A DNA stretch of 64,000 nt from Hyphococcus sp. Its GTDB lineage: Bacteria; Pseudomonadota; Alphaproteobacteria; Caulobacterales; Parvularculaceae. The translations under genes and the position numbers were made by a program. The stretch covers positions 434,001-498,000 of the forward strand of contig JANQON010000006.1 in NCBI GenBank assembly GCA_028289605.1, written 5' to 3'. Of the stretch, positions 25,085 through 33,719 are shown piece by piece. Within the stretch, counting starts at the first letter, position 1, and the number at the start of each line of letters is the position of its first letter. The notes under the pieces are model-generated. The model ran no database searches and was not told the DNA's origin. It saw only the letters and a list, made by a program, of their open reading frames with translations.

Positions 25085-25663
25085 ATGAGAATTTGCGTCT
25101 TTTGCGGCTCCAGTTTCGGACGCGCGCCCGCCTATCAGGAGATGGCCGCGCGGCTTGGCGACTGTATCGCCGAACGCGGGATCGGCCTCGTCTATGGCGG
25201 CGCCTCCGTGGGCCTGATGGGCGCCGTCGCCGATGCGGCGGTGCGGCGCGGCGGCGACGTCATCGGGATCCTGCCCGACGCCCTCGCCGAACTAGAAATC
25301 GCCCACGACAATTTAGGCGAACTGCGCATCGTCCAGTCCATGCACGAGCGCAAGAAGCAAATGGCTGATTTGTCTGACGCCTTCATCGCCCTGCCCGGCG
25401 GCATTGGCACCCTTGAGGAAACGTTCGAGGTGTGGACATGGTCGCAACTATCGATCCACGCCAAGCCCGTGGGTCTTTTGAACGTTGGCGGATATTACGA
25501 CCGCCTCATCGAATTCCTGGATCACGTCGTCGCCGAAGACTTTGTTAAACCCGTTCACCGGGATATTCTAATCGCAGACAATGATCCTGCGACGCTGATC
25601 GACCGGCTCGCGGCCGCGGATGTTCCAACCGAACGCAAATGGGTGGACTCGCTTAAGCGCTAG
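25085..25663 (+). CDS. LOG-family nucleoside 5'-monophosphate phosphoribohydrolase
   Basis: A 192-residue Rossmann-type protein of the LOG (Lonely guy) family. Motifs: MRICVFCGSSFGRAPAYQE, VYGGASVGLMGAVADAA, and the signature PGGIGTLEETFEVWTWSQL (PGGxGTxxE). Members release adenine-type bases from nucleotide 5'-monophosphates; in plants and some bacteria this makes cytokinins. The ATG at 25085 is set by the start of the fold; the longer frame upstream is antisense to the small murA-upstream gene. Divergent from it. Confidence 0.9.
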   Translation: MRICVFCGSSFGRAPAYQEMAARLGDCIAERGIGLVYGGASVGLMGAVADAAVRRGGDVIGILPDALAELEIAHDNLGELRIVQSMHERKKQMADLSDAFIALPGGIGTLEETFEVWTWSQLSIHAKPVGLLNVGGYYDRLIEFLDHVVAEDFVKPVHRDILIADNDPATLIDRLAAADVPTERKWVDSLKR

Positions 25664-25861
25664 CGGTTTCGGCGGAAGGCTTAGCGAGCATGGCTCCAGC
25701 GCATGAAAAACACCGACGCCGGCACATCTGACGTCCGCGATGTTTCTCGCCAACGAATTTCATGATTATCTGCAGAGCGAGATTGAAAATGATCGCGTCC
25801 TGTGGTCCGTCGGGCCCGAAAACAACGCCCGCAACAGTTCGCTGTTCGCAACCGGAGACCA

Positions 25862-26362
25862 ATGACCAAGCCGAGCCCCATCGCCGGCAATCTGATCGGC
25901 GCCGACGCATTCGACAGGGCGGCGATGATGACCCGCGTCGCCTCAGCGCGCGATATCGACGAACTGGGCCATGTCAACAACGCGGTATATCTGATCTGGG
26001 CGCAGGACGCGGCGACGGCGCATTGGCGCGCCATTGCGAGCGACGCGTTGCAAAAAACATTCGTATGGGTCGCCCTGCGCCACGAGATCGACTACCGCGA
26101 CCAGGTGCTGGAAGGCGAGACGGTCGAGGTTCGGACCTGGCTCGGTCCGGCCGCCGGGCCCCGGTTTCTAAGGCATGTGGACATCCGAAAACCTGGTGCA
26201 AAGCGCGCCTCGGCGAAGGTTGAGACACAGTGGTGCTTGATCGATGCAAAGACCCGCAAGCCGCGCCGGGTCGGACCGGAAATACTGGAACCGTTCGGCG
26301 TTGACGGAGCCGCCGATGCGTGTACTGATAAGAGCGTTAGCCGGGGGGCCGGCGCCACATAA
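25862..26362 (+). CDS. Acyl-CoA thioesterase, 4HBT hotdog family
   Basis: A 166-residue hotdog-fold protein. The segment RDIDELGHVNNAVYLIWAQDA carries the Asp and the HVNN pattern of the 4-hydroxybenzoyl-CoA thioesterase family; RHEIDYRDQVLEGETVEV is the central helix-strand. It would hydrolyse an acyl-CoA in the cytosol. Start at 25862 with GGAGA upstream. The last 15 residues are poorly conserved-looking. It lies 12 bases before an FkbM-type methyltransferase gene on the same strand. Confidence 0.85.
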   Translation: MTKPSPIAGNLIGADAFDRAAMMTRVASARDIDELGHVNNAVYLIWAQDAATAHWRAIASDALQKTFVWVALRHEIDYRDQVLEGETVEVRTWLGPAAGPRFLRHVDIRKPGAKRASAKVETQWCLIDAKTRKPRRVGPEILEPFGVDGAADACTDKSVSRGAGAT

Positions 26363-26374
26363 ATTGCAAATCAC

Positions 26375-27049
26375 ATGCGCCTTTCAGCGATTGGCTCTAT
26401 TGATCTATTCGGCTTAAAAGTCAGAACGACATACAAAGAGTGGGCGGCGCTTGACCGTGTTTCCCCGCCGGACTTAATCGTTGACGTTGGCGTCGCCTAC
26501 GGTACGCCCATATTGTACAATCGTTTCCCCGGGGCCGAGCTTCTCTTGATTGAGCCGGTCCCGATGTTCCACGACCACATTGAGAAAAACATCCTTACAC
26601 GGAGGGATGGGGAGCTTATTAGGAGCGCCGCCGGCGCGGCGCCCGGCGCGGCTGAAATCACTCTTGAAAAAGGCGATCCCTTGCGCTCAAGCCTGCTCCA
26701 ACGTTCGGCGCTGACAAAAATGTCCCAGGACAAAGAGTATGTCGAAATCAACGTCGATACGCTCGACAATATGCTCTCCGGTCGCACCATTCCGCCAAAC
26801 GCGCTTCTGAAAATCGACACCGAAGGCTACGAGCTTGAAGTCCTGAAAGGCGCCCAAACCCGCCTGGGCGAATTCGCCTATGTCATCACTGAAGCCAGCG
26901 TGCTGGAGCGGTTTGAAGAGTCCTATCGGATGCCGGATCTGATTAACCACATGATCGCGCAGGGCTTCGCCCTGGACGCCATGTTGGCGGCGCCGGTGGA
27001 CAAGCGCGGGCTGATCCGCGTCGCGGACCTCCTGTTCCGTCGATTGTGA
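26375..27049 (+). CDS. FkbM-family methyltransferase
   Basis: A 224-residue SAM-dependent methyltransferase of the FkbM type. Motif I is LIVDVGVAYGTPILYNRFP, LLLIEPVPMF follows, VEINVDTLDNML is the usual mid-domain segment, and LLKIDTEGYELEVLKGA is the diagnostic FkbM C-terminal motif. Family members O-methylate sugars, lipids or secondary products; this one's substrate is not evident. Twelve bases downstream of the thioesterase gene. Confidence 0.88.
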   Translation: MRLSAIGSIDLFGLKVRTTYKEWAALDRVSPPDLIVDVGVAYGTPILYNRFPGAELLLIEPVPMFHDHIEKNILTRRDGELIRSAAGAAPGAAEITLEKGDPLRSSLLQRSALTKMSQDKEYVEINVDTLDNMLSGRTIPPNALLKIDTEGYELEVLKGAQTRLGEFAYVITEASVLERFEESYRMPDLINHMIAQGFALDAMLAAPVDKRGLIRVADLLFRRL

Positions 27050-27133
27050 CGGGACGCCCCGCCGCCGGGCGGTTCGGGCGGGCGGCTTGCAATCCGCGAA
27101 AAACCCGCTACACCCCGCGGTCTCGCTAGCGTC

Positions 27134-27208
27134 GCCGCAGTAGCTCAGTGGTAGAGCGCACCCTTGGTAAGGGTGAGGCCGAGAGTTCAATTCTCTCCTG
27201 CGGCACCA
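27134..27208 (+). tRNA. tRNA-Thr (anticodon GGU)
   Basis: Cloverleaf: acceptor GCCGCAG/CTGCGGC, D-arm GCTC/GAGC, anticodon stem CACCC/GGGTG with loop TTGGTAA giving GGT (GGU, reads ACC/ACU), T-arm GAGAG-TTCAATT-CTCTC, discriminator A and encoded CCA (27206-27208); 75 nt. Confidence 0.96.
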
Positions 27209-27274
27209 CCATTCCTCGCGAAAACAGGAGCGCTGACGCTCGCCGCCCGCAGCGATCCGCGCTACCCTCCATCC

Positions 27275-27817
27275 ATGGCCCATCATCCGGACAAGAACCG
27301 ATACGCCCTCGCCGTCGGCCATGTGGCCATTGAGTGGAATTATCTGGAACGCGACCTCCAGCGCCTCGCCCATCACTATCTAACCATGGACGCGGAAACC
27401 GCGGCGCATATGTTCGCCTTTATGGGCAACGTCTCCCGCGCCGATTTCACCGCCTGGCTCGTTGACCGTTTTGAGGACGATCTCGCCGTCAAGGATCACG
27501 CCCATCATTTCGTGCGCATTTTTCAGCGCTTGCGCGCCAACCGCAACATTGTCGAACACGGCGTGCCTGCGCTCACCCGCGACGGCGCCTTTCTCGGCGA
27601 GATCATCAAGCTCGATCGCCGGGCGGGCGACTTACCCTTCGCCGCGTCGCAAACGGAGCTCGATCAGTTTTTGAGAGACCTGCACGACGCCCGCGCCTAT
27701 GTCTGCGCCATCCTGGAAGCGGTTGGCAGCGATCGAAAAGATCGACTGGACGGTCTTGCGCAGCCCGACATGCCGGCGCGCATGCGGCAGACGCGGCAAC
27801 GCGTGCAAAAAGACTAG
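27275..27817 (+). CDS. Hypothetical helical protein
   Basis: A 180-residue, mostly helical protein with no membrane segment or signal peptide. Features: GHVAIEWNYLERDLQRLAHHY near the N-terminus, RIFQRLRANRNIVEHGVPALTR in the middle, and a basic C-terminus. The N-terminal 'IEW..LE' and 'R.R..RN..VHG'-like stretches resemble proteins that follow MAE_28990/HEPN-like helical folds, but I cannot assign a family. It begins 66 bases after tRNA-Thr(GGU). Composition matches its neighbours. Confidence 0.7.
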   Translation: MAHHPDKNRYALAVGHVAIEWNYLERDLQRLAHHYLTMDAETAAHMFAFMGNVSRADFTAWLVDRFEDDLAVKDHAHHFVRIFQRLRANRNIVEHGVPALTRDGAFLGEIIKLDRRAGDLPFAASQTELDQFLRDLHDARAYVCAILEAVGSDRKDRLDGLAQPDMPARMRQTRQRVQKD

Positions 27818-27821
27818 CGCA

Positions 27822-28301
27822 TCAGGGTCTGTATAAAGACAAATGGTGATCCACAAGACGCCCGCGATAGACGAAGGCGATCGCGAGCCCTCCCGCCAGC
27901 GTCACGCCGAGCCAGCAGGCGAGTTCAAGCAAGACCAGCGGCGCCGGTTCCAGCATGACGTTCCAGGGCAGGTAATACTCGAACCAGGGATAGGCGATCA
28001 GCCATGCTGCAAAACCAAATGTCAGCCCGGCCGCTAGCCAGTTCCGCGACAGCCCGCGATAGAGCAATTGGAACGCGAGCGCGTGAACGAAGCCAAGCCC
28101 GACAAATCCCAGCGGTATCAAATACGGCGCCGACGCCGCCCGCGGCGGCGGATCGCCGGTGAACGCCGCAAGAAATTTCTCGCTTTGCAATGCGGGATCG
28201 GCGAGAACGGCTTGCGCCGGACCGAATGTCGCCAGGGACGCCGCCAGCATCGCGAAGCCGCCGGCGAGGCCGGCGAGCAAATATCGCAACCATGGCGCCA
28301 T
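27822..28301 (-). CDS. Four-helix membrane protein downstream of hisG
   Basis: A 159-residue integral membrane protein with about four transmembrane helices (residues about 4-30, 60-82, 88-108, 120-147). The first could act as a signal anchor. It starts 17 bases after the hisG stop with AGGAG 7 bases before the ATG, so it is probably the third gene of the yerC-hisG transcript. No known family recognised; a connection with histidine synthesis is not implied. Confidence 0.75.
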   Translation of the reverse strand: MAPWLRYLLAGLAGGFAMLAASLATFGPAQAVLADPALQSEKFLAAFTGDPPPRAASAPYLIPLGFVGLGFVHALAFQLLYRGLSRNWLAAGLTFGFAAWLIAYPWFEYYLPWNVMLEPAPLVLLELACWLGVTLAGGLAIAFVYRGRLVDHHLSLYRP

Positions 28302-28317
28302 AGGCCGTCTCCTCTCG

Positions 28318-29202
28318 TCAGGCCATCATCTTCTCAATCGGTAAAACGAGTATGGCGCTGGCGCCGAGCTTTTTAAGTTCTTCGAGTTGATCCCAGAATA
28401 CGCTTTCGCGGCAGACGGCGTGAATGGCGACTTTGTCCGGCGCGCCGACAAGATCGAGCACGGTCGGCGCGTCGGCGCCCGGGAGGTATTCGGTAATCGC
28501 CTCCACCGCGGTCCGCGGGGCATTCATCATGACATACTTCGCGTCGCGCGACGTGATCACGCCGTTGATCCGCTTGATGAGGGCGTCAAAGATCGTCTGC
28601 TTTTCCGTTGGGAATGGCTCTTTGTTACGAATGAGCAAGGCTTGGGATGAAAAGACCGTCGCGACAGGTTTCAGCCCGTTGGCGTCCAACGTGGCGCCTG
28701 TCGATACGATGTCGCAAACAGCGTCCGCAACTTTAAGGCGCGGGGCGACCTCGACCGACCCTTTCATCATCACCGGTTTGGCCGCCGCCCCTTCCCGCTC
28801 CAGCCACGCTTGCGTCAGGCCCGGGTAGGATGTGGCGATGCGCATGCCGTTGAGATGCGCAGGTCCGTCATAGTCCCACTCTTTCGGGCCCGCGATCATG
28901 AGGCGGCACCGGGCGAAGCCGAGCCTCATCACCTCTTCGGCCGCGTCTTCACGGGCGCCCCCAAGGCGGTCTTCTTCGAAGACGTTTTCTCCGACGATCC
29001 CGATATCGCAAGCCTGATCCGCAACGAATTCAGGAATGTCGTCGTCGCGCAACAGCATGACGTCGATCGGCATTTCCTGAACCCGGCCGTAAAGCCGGTC
29101 CTTGCCGCGGGAGACTTTCAACCCGCAGTTTTTCAAAAGCTCCATCGACCCGTCGGACAACCGGCCGGATTTCTGGATCGCGATGCGCAATCGTTCGGTC
29201 AT
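28318..29202 (-). CDS. hisG: ATP phosphoribosyltransferase, long form
   Basis: A 294-residue HisG, first enzyme of histidine synthesis (ATP + PRPP to phosphoribosyl-ATP). Visible: RLRIAIQKSGRLSDGSMELL, DIGIVGENVFEED, PRLKVADAVCDIVSTGATLDANGL (the PRPP loop), and a C-terminal regulatory ACT-like HisG_C domain (EYLPGADAPTVLDLVG, LEELKKLGASAILVLPIEKM), which makes it the long, feedback-inhibited form that needs no HisZ. ATG at 29202 is taken because it overlaps the yerC stop as ATGA. No other his gene is in the window. Confidence 0.95.
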   Translation of the reverse strand: MTERLRIAIQKSGRLSDGSMELLKNCGLKVSRGKDRLYGRVQEMPIDVMLLRDDDIPEFVADQACDIGIVGENVFEEDRLGGAREDAAEEVMRLGFARCRLMIAGPKEWDYDGPAHLNGMRIATSYPGLTQAWLEREGAAAKPVMMKGSVEVAPRLKVADAVCDIVSTGATLDANGLKPVATVFSSQALLIRNKEPFPTEKQTIFDALIKRINGVITSRDAKYVMMNAPRTAVEAITEYLPGADAPTVLDLVGAPDKVAIHAVCRESVFWDQLEELKKLGASAILVLPIEKMMA

Positions 29203-29474
29203 TTTCTTTTCCATTTTTTCAGCATCAGGCGATAGCCGCCGTGAGGCTCGTCGTTCAGAAAGCGCGCAACGCGCCCGATCGTGGTGGTGGAAGCGCCGGT
29301 CTCAGCGGCGATTTCACGATAGGAAAGCGCACCCTCCGACAACAGACGGGCGATGCGCCAGCGTTCTGCGAAGGCTTCAATTTCCGCGGGGGTTGCAAGG
29401 TCTTTGAAAAAGCGCCGCGCCTCTGCGGGAGACGACAACGCCGCCAGGGCGCTGAAGAGCGCTTTTTCATCCAT
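29199..29474 (-). CDS. YerC/YecD-type TrpR-family regulator
   Basis: A 91-residue protein with the TrpR-like helical DNA-binding fold: EIEAFAERWRIARLLSEGALSYREIAAETG, then ASTTTIGRVARFLNDEPHGGY, a helix-turn-helix of the TrpR superfamily. YerC-family members repress histidine genes in some bacteria. Here it directly precedes and overlaps hisG (ATGA), and a palindrome lies in its promoter (29558-29569), so autoregulated control of hisG is likely. Start at 29474 (AAGGCG upstream); the open frame extends further but has no better site. Confidence 0.85.
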   Translation of the reverse strand: MDEKALFSALAALSSPAEARRFFKDLATPAEIEAFAERWRIARLLSEGALSYREIAAETGASTTTIGRVARFLNDEPHGGYRLMLKKWKRK

Positions 29475-29557
29475 CGCCTTCGCCTGTTCCTTGCCGGGCG
29501 CCGTTTCGCCCCGGCGGGCTGGTCCGCGCATAGTCGCCTCGCTGCGTTTCGTACGAG

Positions 29558-29586
29558 CGTATTAATACGATAATACAATAAGTCAA
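29558..29586 (-). promoter_or_regulatory. Promoter of yerC-hisG with perfect palindromic operator
   Basis: Read leftward, TTGACT (29586-29581) is a good -35; a TATTAA/TAATAC-type -10 lies within CGTATTAATACG (29558-29569), a perfect 12-bp palindrome. An 8-bp palindrome TCGTACGA follows at about 29549. A repressor bound here would cover the -10. The YerC/TrpR-like protein encoded downstream is the obvious candidate. The rest of the gap to the sirtuin gene (about 29590-29805) shows nothing I can name. Confidence 0.6.
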
Positions 29587-29805
29587 GCGGCGGAGACTGC
29601 GGAGCTGAACAAACGCGGGGGTGCGCCGATATCACATTCGTTTGAGCATCCGCTCAGCCGTCCGACCACAGGACCAAGCATCGCCGGTCCGGCGAACGCC
29701 CGGCTTCGGGCGCGACGCTTGCGGTTGATGCGTATCGCAAGACCCCGGTCAGATTGCGCTGATGGATGAACGCGACGCCTTATGTGATCTGGGCAATCTG
29801 AGAAA

Positions 29806-30522
29806 CTATCCCTTGGCCGACACCTCTTCGACCCAGGCGGGGACGACCTGCGTCGCAGGGCCGTATCGACTGTCGCTGAAGACATGTGCGTTTTCGGACG
29901 GTTCGAGATTCAGCTCCATGGCCGGAACGCCCGCCAGGCGCGCCTCGCCGGCGAATCCCGCCGCCGGATAGACTGAGCCGGACGTACCGATGGAAACAAA
30001 CAGATCAGCCGACAAAATCGCGTCCATCGCCTCGTCCATGAATCGGGGGATTTCGCCGAACCAGACAACATACGGTCGCATTCCGCCGGTCCGTCCGCAT
30101 ACAGTGCATCTCAGCGTCGTTGCCAGGTCGTCGTCGCAGACGCGCACGTCGCCGCAGTGAGCGCAGATCGACTTTTTCAGCTCCCCGTGCATATGCAGAA
30201 TATTTTCCGATCCGGCGCGCTCATGGAGATCGTCGACATTCTGCGTGACGAGCGTGAGCCTGCCGCCCTGTTCAGCGAGTTTACGCTCCAGTGACGCCAG
30301 CGCCTCGTGCGCGGCGTTCGGGCGCACTCCCGGCAGCGCACGGCGGCGATCATTGTAGAACGCATGCACAAGTTCGGGGTTCGCAGCGAACCCTTGCGGC
30401 GTCGCCACTTCGCGGTAGTCGTACTTCGCCCAAACGCCGTCCTGATCGCGGAAAGTCGCAACCCCCGACTCCGCCGATACGCCCGAGCCGGTGAGCACAA
30501 CGACGTTCTGGGGGCTCCTCAC
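29806..30522 (-). CDS. cobB: NAD-dependent protein deacylase (sirtuin, CobB-like)
   Basis: A 238-residue sirtuin that removes acyl groups from lysines using NAD. N-terminal VVLTGSGVSAESGVATFRDQDGVW is the NAD-binding motif; TQNVDDLHERAGS and HMHGEL contain the catalytic region; four zinc ligands are in CAHC and CTVC. The YDYR (Y-x-x-R) segment after VWAKYDYREVATP marks class III sirtuins, which act on succinyl/malonyl lysines. GTG start at 30522 overlaps the upstream DUF1993 stop (GTGA). Confidence 0.92.
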   Translation of the reverse strand: MRSPQNVVVLTGSGVSAESGVATFRDQDGVWAKYDYREVATPQGFAANPELVHAFYNDRRRALPGVRPNAAHEALASLERKLAEQGGRLTLVTQNVDDLHERAGSENILHMHGELKKSICAHCGDVRVCDDDLATTLRCTVCGRTGGMRPYVVWFGEIPRFMDEAMDAILSADLFVSIGTSGSVYPAAGFAGEARLAGVPAMELNLEPSENAHVFSDSRYGPATQVVPAWVEEVSAKG

Positions 30523-31037
30523 GAAGGTTGCGGAACGGCCATGTAGTCCGCCTTGCCGATGGACAGACCCATGCGCCTCAAAATCGCATAGGTCGTCGTG
30601 ACGTGAAAATAGAGGTTCGGCAGCACGAAGTTCTGGACATAGGCCAGACGCGGCAGGGTCATCTCCCGGTCCGGCCCGACAGGAAATGAAATCGGGGCGT
30701 CGGGCTCAACGTCGAGCGCCGCAGCCGGCAGGGATTTGATATGCGCGTGCGCTTTCTTGATGCGATCGCGCAAGGCGGCGAAGGTCTCCTCGTCATCGGC
30801 GAAACTCGGCATGTCTGCAGCGGCGAGCCGCGACATCGCGCGCGCCGGCAATTCCGTAGCAATGCGCACCTGGCTCACCAGCGGCAGCATGTCGGGCGCG
30901 AGGCGCCAATTGAGATAGACGGACTGATCCGCGCCGCTTTCGGCGGCGTGCGCCTCGGCTTTTTCCAGAATGCCGTCAAGAGCGGTAAACATCTGGCCGA
31001 TGGCTGCGTTTAGAATGGAAGAAACGGTAATGGTCAT
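30519..31037 (-). CDS. DUF1993 family protein
   Basis: A 172-residue protein with the features of DUF1993: MTITVSSILNAAIGQMFTALDGILEKAEAH start, RLAPDMLPLVSQVRIATELPARAMSRL, LPRLAYVQNFVLPNLYFHVTTTYAILRRMGL end. These are DinB-like four-helix proteins with unknown function, probably metal-binding. Start at 31037 with AGGATCC upstream. Coupled to cobB by a 4-base overlap. Confidence 0.85.
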   Translation of the reverse strand: MTITVSSILNAAIGQMFTALDGILEKAEAHAAESGADQSVYLNWRLAPDMLPLVSQVRIATELPARAMSRLAAADMPSFADDEETFAALRDRIKKAHAHIKSLPAAALDVEPDAPISFPVGPDREMTLPRLAYVQNFVLPNLYFHVTTTYAILRRMGLSIGKADYMAVPQPS

Positions 31038-31167
31038 GTAAGGATCCTGTTCGTACAAACGGTTAAAACCGCACTTGTCCCCATGGCAGGGAATTTCTAC
31101 AGATGGATAAGGTAATCCTCCATCCCATCGGCACAACCCCGGTCAAGTTGAGCGACGGCTCTATTTC

Positions 31168-31632
31168 ATGAAGCGCATTCTCTTCGTCTGTCTTGGCAAT
31201 ATCTGCCGCTCTCCGGCGGCCGAGGGCGTCTTACGCGCCAAAGCGCGGGACAGAGGCATGAGCCTCTACATCGAATCCGCAGGCACCGGGGCATGGCATG
31301 CAGGCGACCCGCCGGACGCGCGCATGATCAAAGCGGCGGGACGGCGCGGCTACGATCTCTCTCACCAGCGCGCCCGGAAAGTGACCGACGCCGATTTTTT
31401 CGAGTTCGACTATTTGCTCGCGATGGACTTGTCCAACCAGGTCGATCTCTTAGAGGTCGCCCCGCCCAACCGGGAGTGCGACATACGGCTTTTTCTTGAT
31501 TTCGCCGACAGCGAGACCCGCGAAACGCCCGACCCCTATTACGGCGGGGACCAGGGATTTGAACACGTGCTCGACCTTATTGAGCTCGGCGCCGCCGGCT
31601 TTCTCGATCATCTTGAGGATGAAAGCGAGTAA
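31168..31632 (+). CDS. Low-molecular-weight protein-tyrosine phosphatase
   Basis: A 154-residue cytosolic phosphatase. The P-loop CLGNICRS begins at Cys8 (C-x5-R), the general-acid Asp is in DPYYGG, and the middle Asp-rich loop is typical of the family. It dephosphorylates tyrosine in proteins or small phosphoesters; an arsenate-reductase relative is excluded by the intact P-loop and lack of the Cys pair. Its 3' end overlaps the convergent ThpR gene by 25 bases. Confidence 0.93.
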   Translation: MKRILFVCLGNICRSPAAEGVLRAKARDRGMSLYIESAGTGAWHAGDPPDARMIKAAGRRGYDLSHQRARKVTDADFFEFDYLLAMDLSNQVDLLEVAPPNRECDIRLFLDFADSETRETPDPYYGGDQGFEHVLDLIELGAAGFLDHLEDESE

Positions 31633-32150
31633 CTCGCCTCGATCTCGTAGTGGCTCGCCTCGCCGCCCAATTGCGAAGAATAGAGATGGAACGCCTCGAC
31701 CGGAAAAGGCCCGCAGGAGAATAATCCGTGCTCGGCGCAATACTGAGCCGCCGCCGACTGGGACGTATTTTTCAGATAGGCGAGCGTGACGTGCGGAATG
31801 AACTTGCGGCGTTCCAGATCAAAGCCGGCTCTGCGCAGCGCCGTTTCCGACTTAGACTGCAGGTGAGCGAGCGGATCGGATTTTTCCGCCCCCGCCCAGA
31901 GCGCCGTCGGACGCTTGTCGCCGAAAAATCCGACGCCGGAAAGGCGAAGCTCGAAGGCGGGCGCATCAATCTCGGACAATGCGTCCACGGCTGCGCGAAA
32001 CCCATGTCGGTCGGCCTCGCCGATGAACGCAAGCGTCAAATGAAAATTTTCAATGGGACGCCAACGGGCGCCGTCGACGCCGGACTGCACCATGGAAAGG
32101 GCGTCAGCGACGATTTCAGGGAGAGACAGCGCAACGAATAAGCGGGCCAT
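31608..32150 (-). CDS. thpR: RNA 2',3'-cyclic phosphodiesterase ThpR
   Basis: A 180-residue 2H phosphoesterase with both HxTx motifs (NFHLTLAFIG and FIPHVTLAYL), the LigT/ThpR hallmark, about 90 residues apart. Such enzymes open 2',3'-cyclic phosphates of RNA ends. The start at 32150 begins the fold (MARLFVALSLPEIV). The gene converges on and overlaps the tyrosine phosphatase gene. Confidence 0.9.
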   Translation of the reverse strand: MARLFVALSLPEIVADALSMVQSGVDGARWRPIENFHLTLAFIGEADRHGFRAAVDALSEIDAPAFELRLSGVGFFGDKRPTALWAGAEKSDPLAHLQSKSETALRRAGFDLERRKFIPHVTLAYLKNTSQSAAAQYCAEHGLFSCGPFPVEAFHLYSSQLGGEASHYEIEASYSLSSSR

Positions 32151-32252
32151 GATCCAAAGCCAGTAAAGAATTCCGCCAAAGTTGCAAACGCTTTCCCCTG
32201 GAGGCGCGGAACCCTATATCGCGTTCAAGGCGTTTTCTCGTACGATAGACCG

Positions 32253-33128
32253 ATGACCAAAAGTCTCTTCATCTTCGGCTACGGATACACCGCTCGGACG
32301 CTTGTAAAGCGTTTGGCGCAAGAAGACGGTTGGCGGTTTGCCGGAACCACGCGATCGGAAGACAAAGCCGGCGCGATGCGCGGAGACGGCGTCGCCCCGG
32401 TCATCTGGGACGGCGGCGACATCAGCGCTGCGGCCCTTGACGACGCGTCCCATATTCTCGTTTCCACGCCGCCGACCGATGCGGGATGCCCGACGCTCGC
32501 CGCCGCGGGCGCCCAGTTGGCGGCTCATGCGAGCAACATACAATGGCTTGGATATCTTTCCACCAACGGCGTTTACGGCGATCATCAAGGCGAGTGGGTA
32601 GACGAGTCTTCGGCAACCCTCGGAGAATCCACGCGCGCGCGGCGGCGCATTGACGCTGAAGAACGTTGGCGGAGCCTCGCGCAGCATCACGGCCTTCCCC
32701 TGACAATCTTTCGCCTGCCCGGCATATACGGGCCCGGCCGTTCCGCCATCGACGCCGTGCGCGAAGGCAAGGCCAAGCGAATCTACAAAAAGGGGCAGGT
32801 CTTCTCGCGCATGCATGTCGAAGACATCGCCGCTGCGCTCGCGGCGAGCATGGAGAGCCCGCAACCATACGCCCTCTACAATCTCGCCGACGACGAGCCG
32901 GCGCCGCCGCAGGAGGTGGTCGAATACGCCAGTACGCTGTTGGGAGTCTCCCCGCCGCCCCTCATCCCCATCGAAGAAGCGGACCTTTCGGAAATGGCGA
33001 AAAGTTTCTATGCGGATAACAAGCGCGTTTCCAACGCCTTGATGAAACGGGCGCTGGGCGTTTCGCTTGCCTATCCGACATACCGTGAAGGGCTGCGGTC
33101 AATTCTCGCTGATGAAACCGAAGCCTAG
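32253..33128 (+). CDS. NAD(P)-binding epimerase-like protein of extended SDR type
   Basis: A 291-residue Rossmann protein. LFIFGYGYTARTL is the nucleotide motif, YLSTNGVYGDHQGEWVDES matches the YeeZ-like branch of extended SDRs, and ESTRARRRIDAEERW occupies the place of the catalytic helix, where no Y-x-x-x-K is seen. The N-terminus matches YeeZ-type proteins, which lack a known substrate. Converges with the lipoprotein gene, overlapping by 4 bases. Confidence 0.8.
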   Translation: MTKSLFIFGYGYTARTLVKRLAQEDGWRFAGTTRSEDKAGAMRGDGVAPVIWDGGDISAAALDDASHILVSTPPTDAGCPTLAAAGAQLAAHASNIQWLGYLSTNGVYGDHQGEWVDESSATLGESTRARRRIDAEERWRSLAQHHGLPLTIFRLPGIYGPGRSAIDAVREGKAKRIYKKGQVFSRMHVEDIAAALAASMESPQPYALYNLADDEPAPPQEVVEYASTLLGVSPPPLIPIEEADLSEMAKSFYADNKRVSNALMKRALGVSLAYPTYREGLRSILADETEA

Positions 33129-33568
33129 GTCTCGGGCTCGTCTTCCGATGCGTCGTCTGTCGCGTCTTCGTCCCACTCGTTGATTTTAGTGATGAAACAT
33201 CGATTGACGAAATCGCCCGGCCCCTCGACCAGCAAGAAATCGCCGCGGGTCAGGCAGCCGCCGCCGGGGCGGTTCCCGATCCCGATTTTCTGCGCGAAGC
33301 GGAAATCGCTGCTCGAACAGGCGCCGGAATACTCAACGCGATACCTGTCGTTGACGCCCCGGGTCAAAATGATGGCGTCGTCGTCGCCGTCAATCGTGCT
33401 CCAGCCGTTGATGCTGCGCGGAAAGCAAATGCTGCTGGCTTCGGCCCCCAGCCGCGGATCAGGCTCCGCCGCCGCCGCGTTTGCGGTATCCGGCGTCTCG
33501 GCCGTCGTTGCGCACGCCGCCATAAGGGCCGCGCCCGCCGCTGCGAAAATCGCCGACACATAATTCAT
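33125..33568 (-). CDS. DUF6491-like lipoprotein
   Basis: A 147-residue exported lipoprotein: N-terminal signal (MNYVSAIFAAAGAALMAAC) ending in lipobox Cys, a low-complexity Ala/Thr/Asp linker, then a small domain with SICFPRSINGWSTIDGDD, VEYSGACSSSDFRF and NRCFITKINEWDED. Three or four Cys in the domain may pair in the periplasm. Start at 33568 because GAGGA lies 8-9 bases before it and it opens the signal peptide. Resembles DUF6491 proteins; function unknown. Confidence 0.7.
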   Translation of the reverse strand: MNYVSAIFAAAGAALMAACATTAETPDTANAAAAEPDPRLGAEASSICFPRSINGWSTIDGDDDAIILTRGVNDRYRVEYSGACSSSDFRFAQKIGIGNRPGGGCLTRGDFLLVEGPGDFVNRCFITKINEWDEDATDDASEDEPET

Positions 33569-33699
33569 GGTGATTGTCCTCACTCACGCCCCTTAAACCC
33601 GCCGACATCAAAACGCAGACCGAGGCGGCATGTCCAGTCACCTTTGCGCCGGACTGGATCAATGTGGATTCCGGCCCGGAATCGCTGGTCCGCCCAATG

Positions 33700-33719
33700 A
33701 TATAAAGAAATCTTTATAT
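33700..33719. promoter_or_regulatory. Perfect 20-bp inverted repeat upstream of ahcY
   Basis: ATATAAAGAAATCTTTATAT is made of ATATAAAGA, a two-base centre and TCTTTATAT, and stands out in GC-rich sequence. It lies 72 bases before the ahcY start. AT-rich palindromes of this type are the operators of ArsR-family regulators of methionine/SAH recycling (SahR-like). I see no SAH or SAM riboswitch fold here, so a repressor site is the better reading; no such regulator gene is in the window. Confidence 0.6.
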
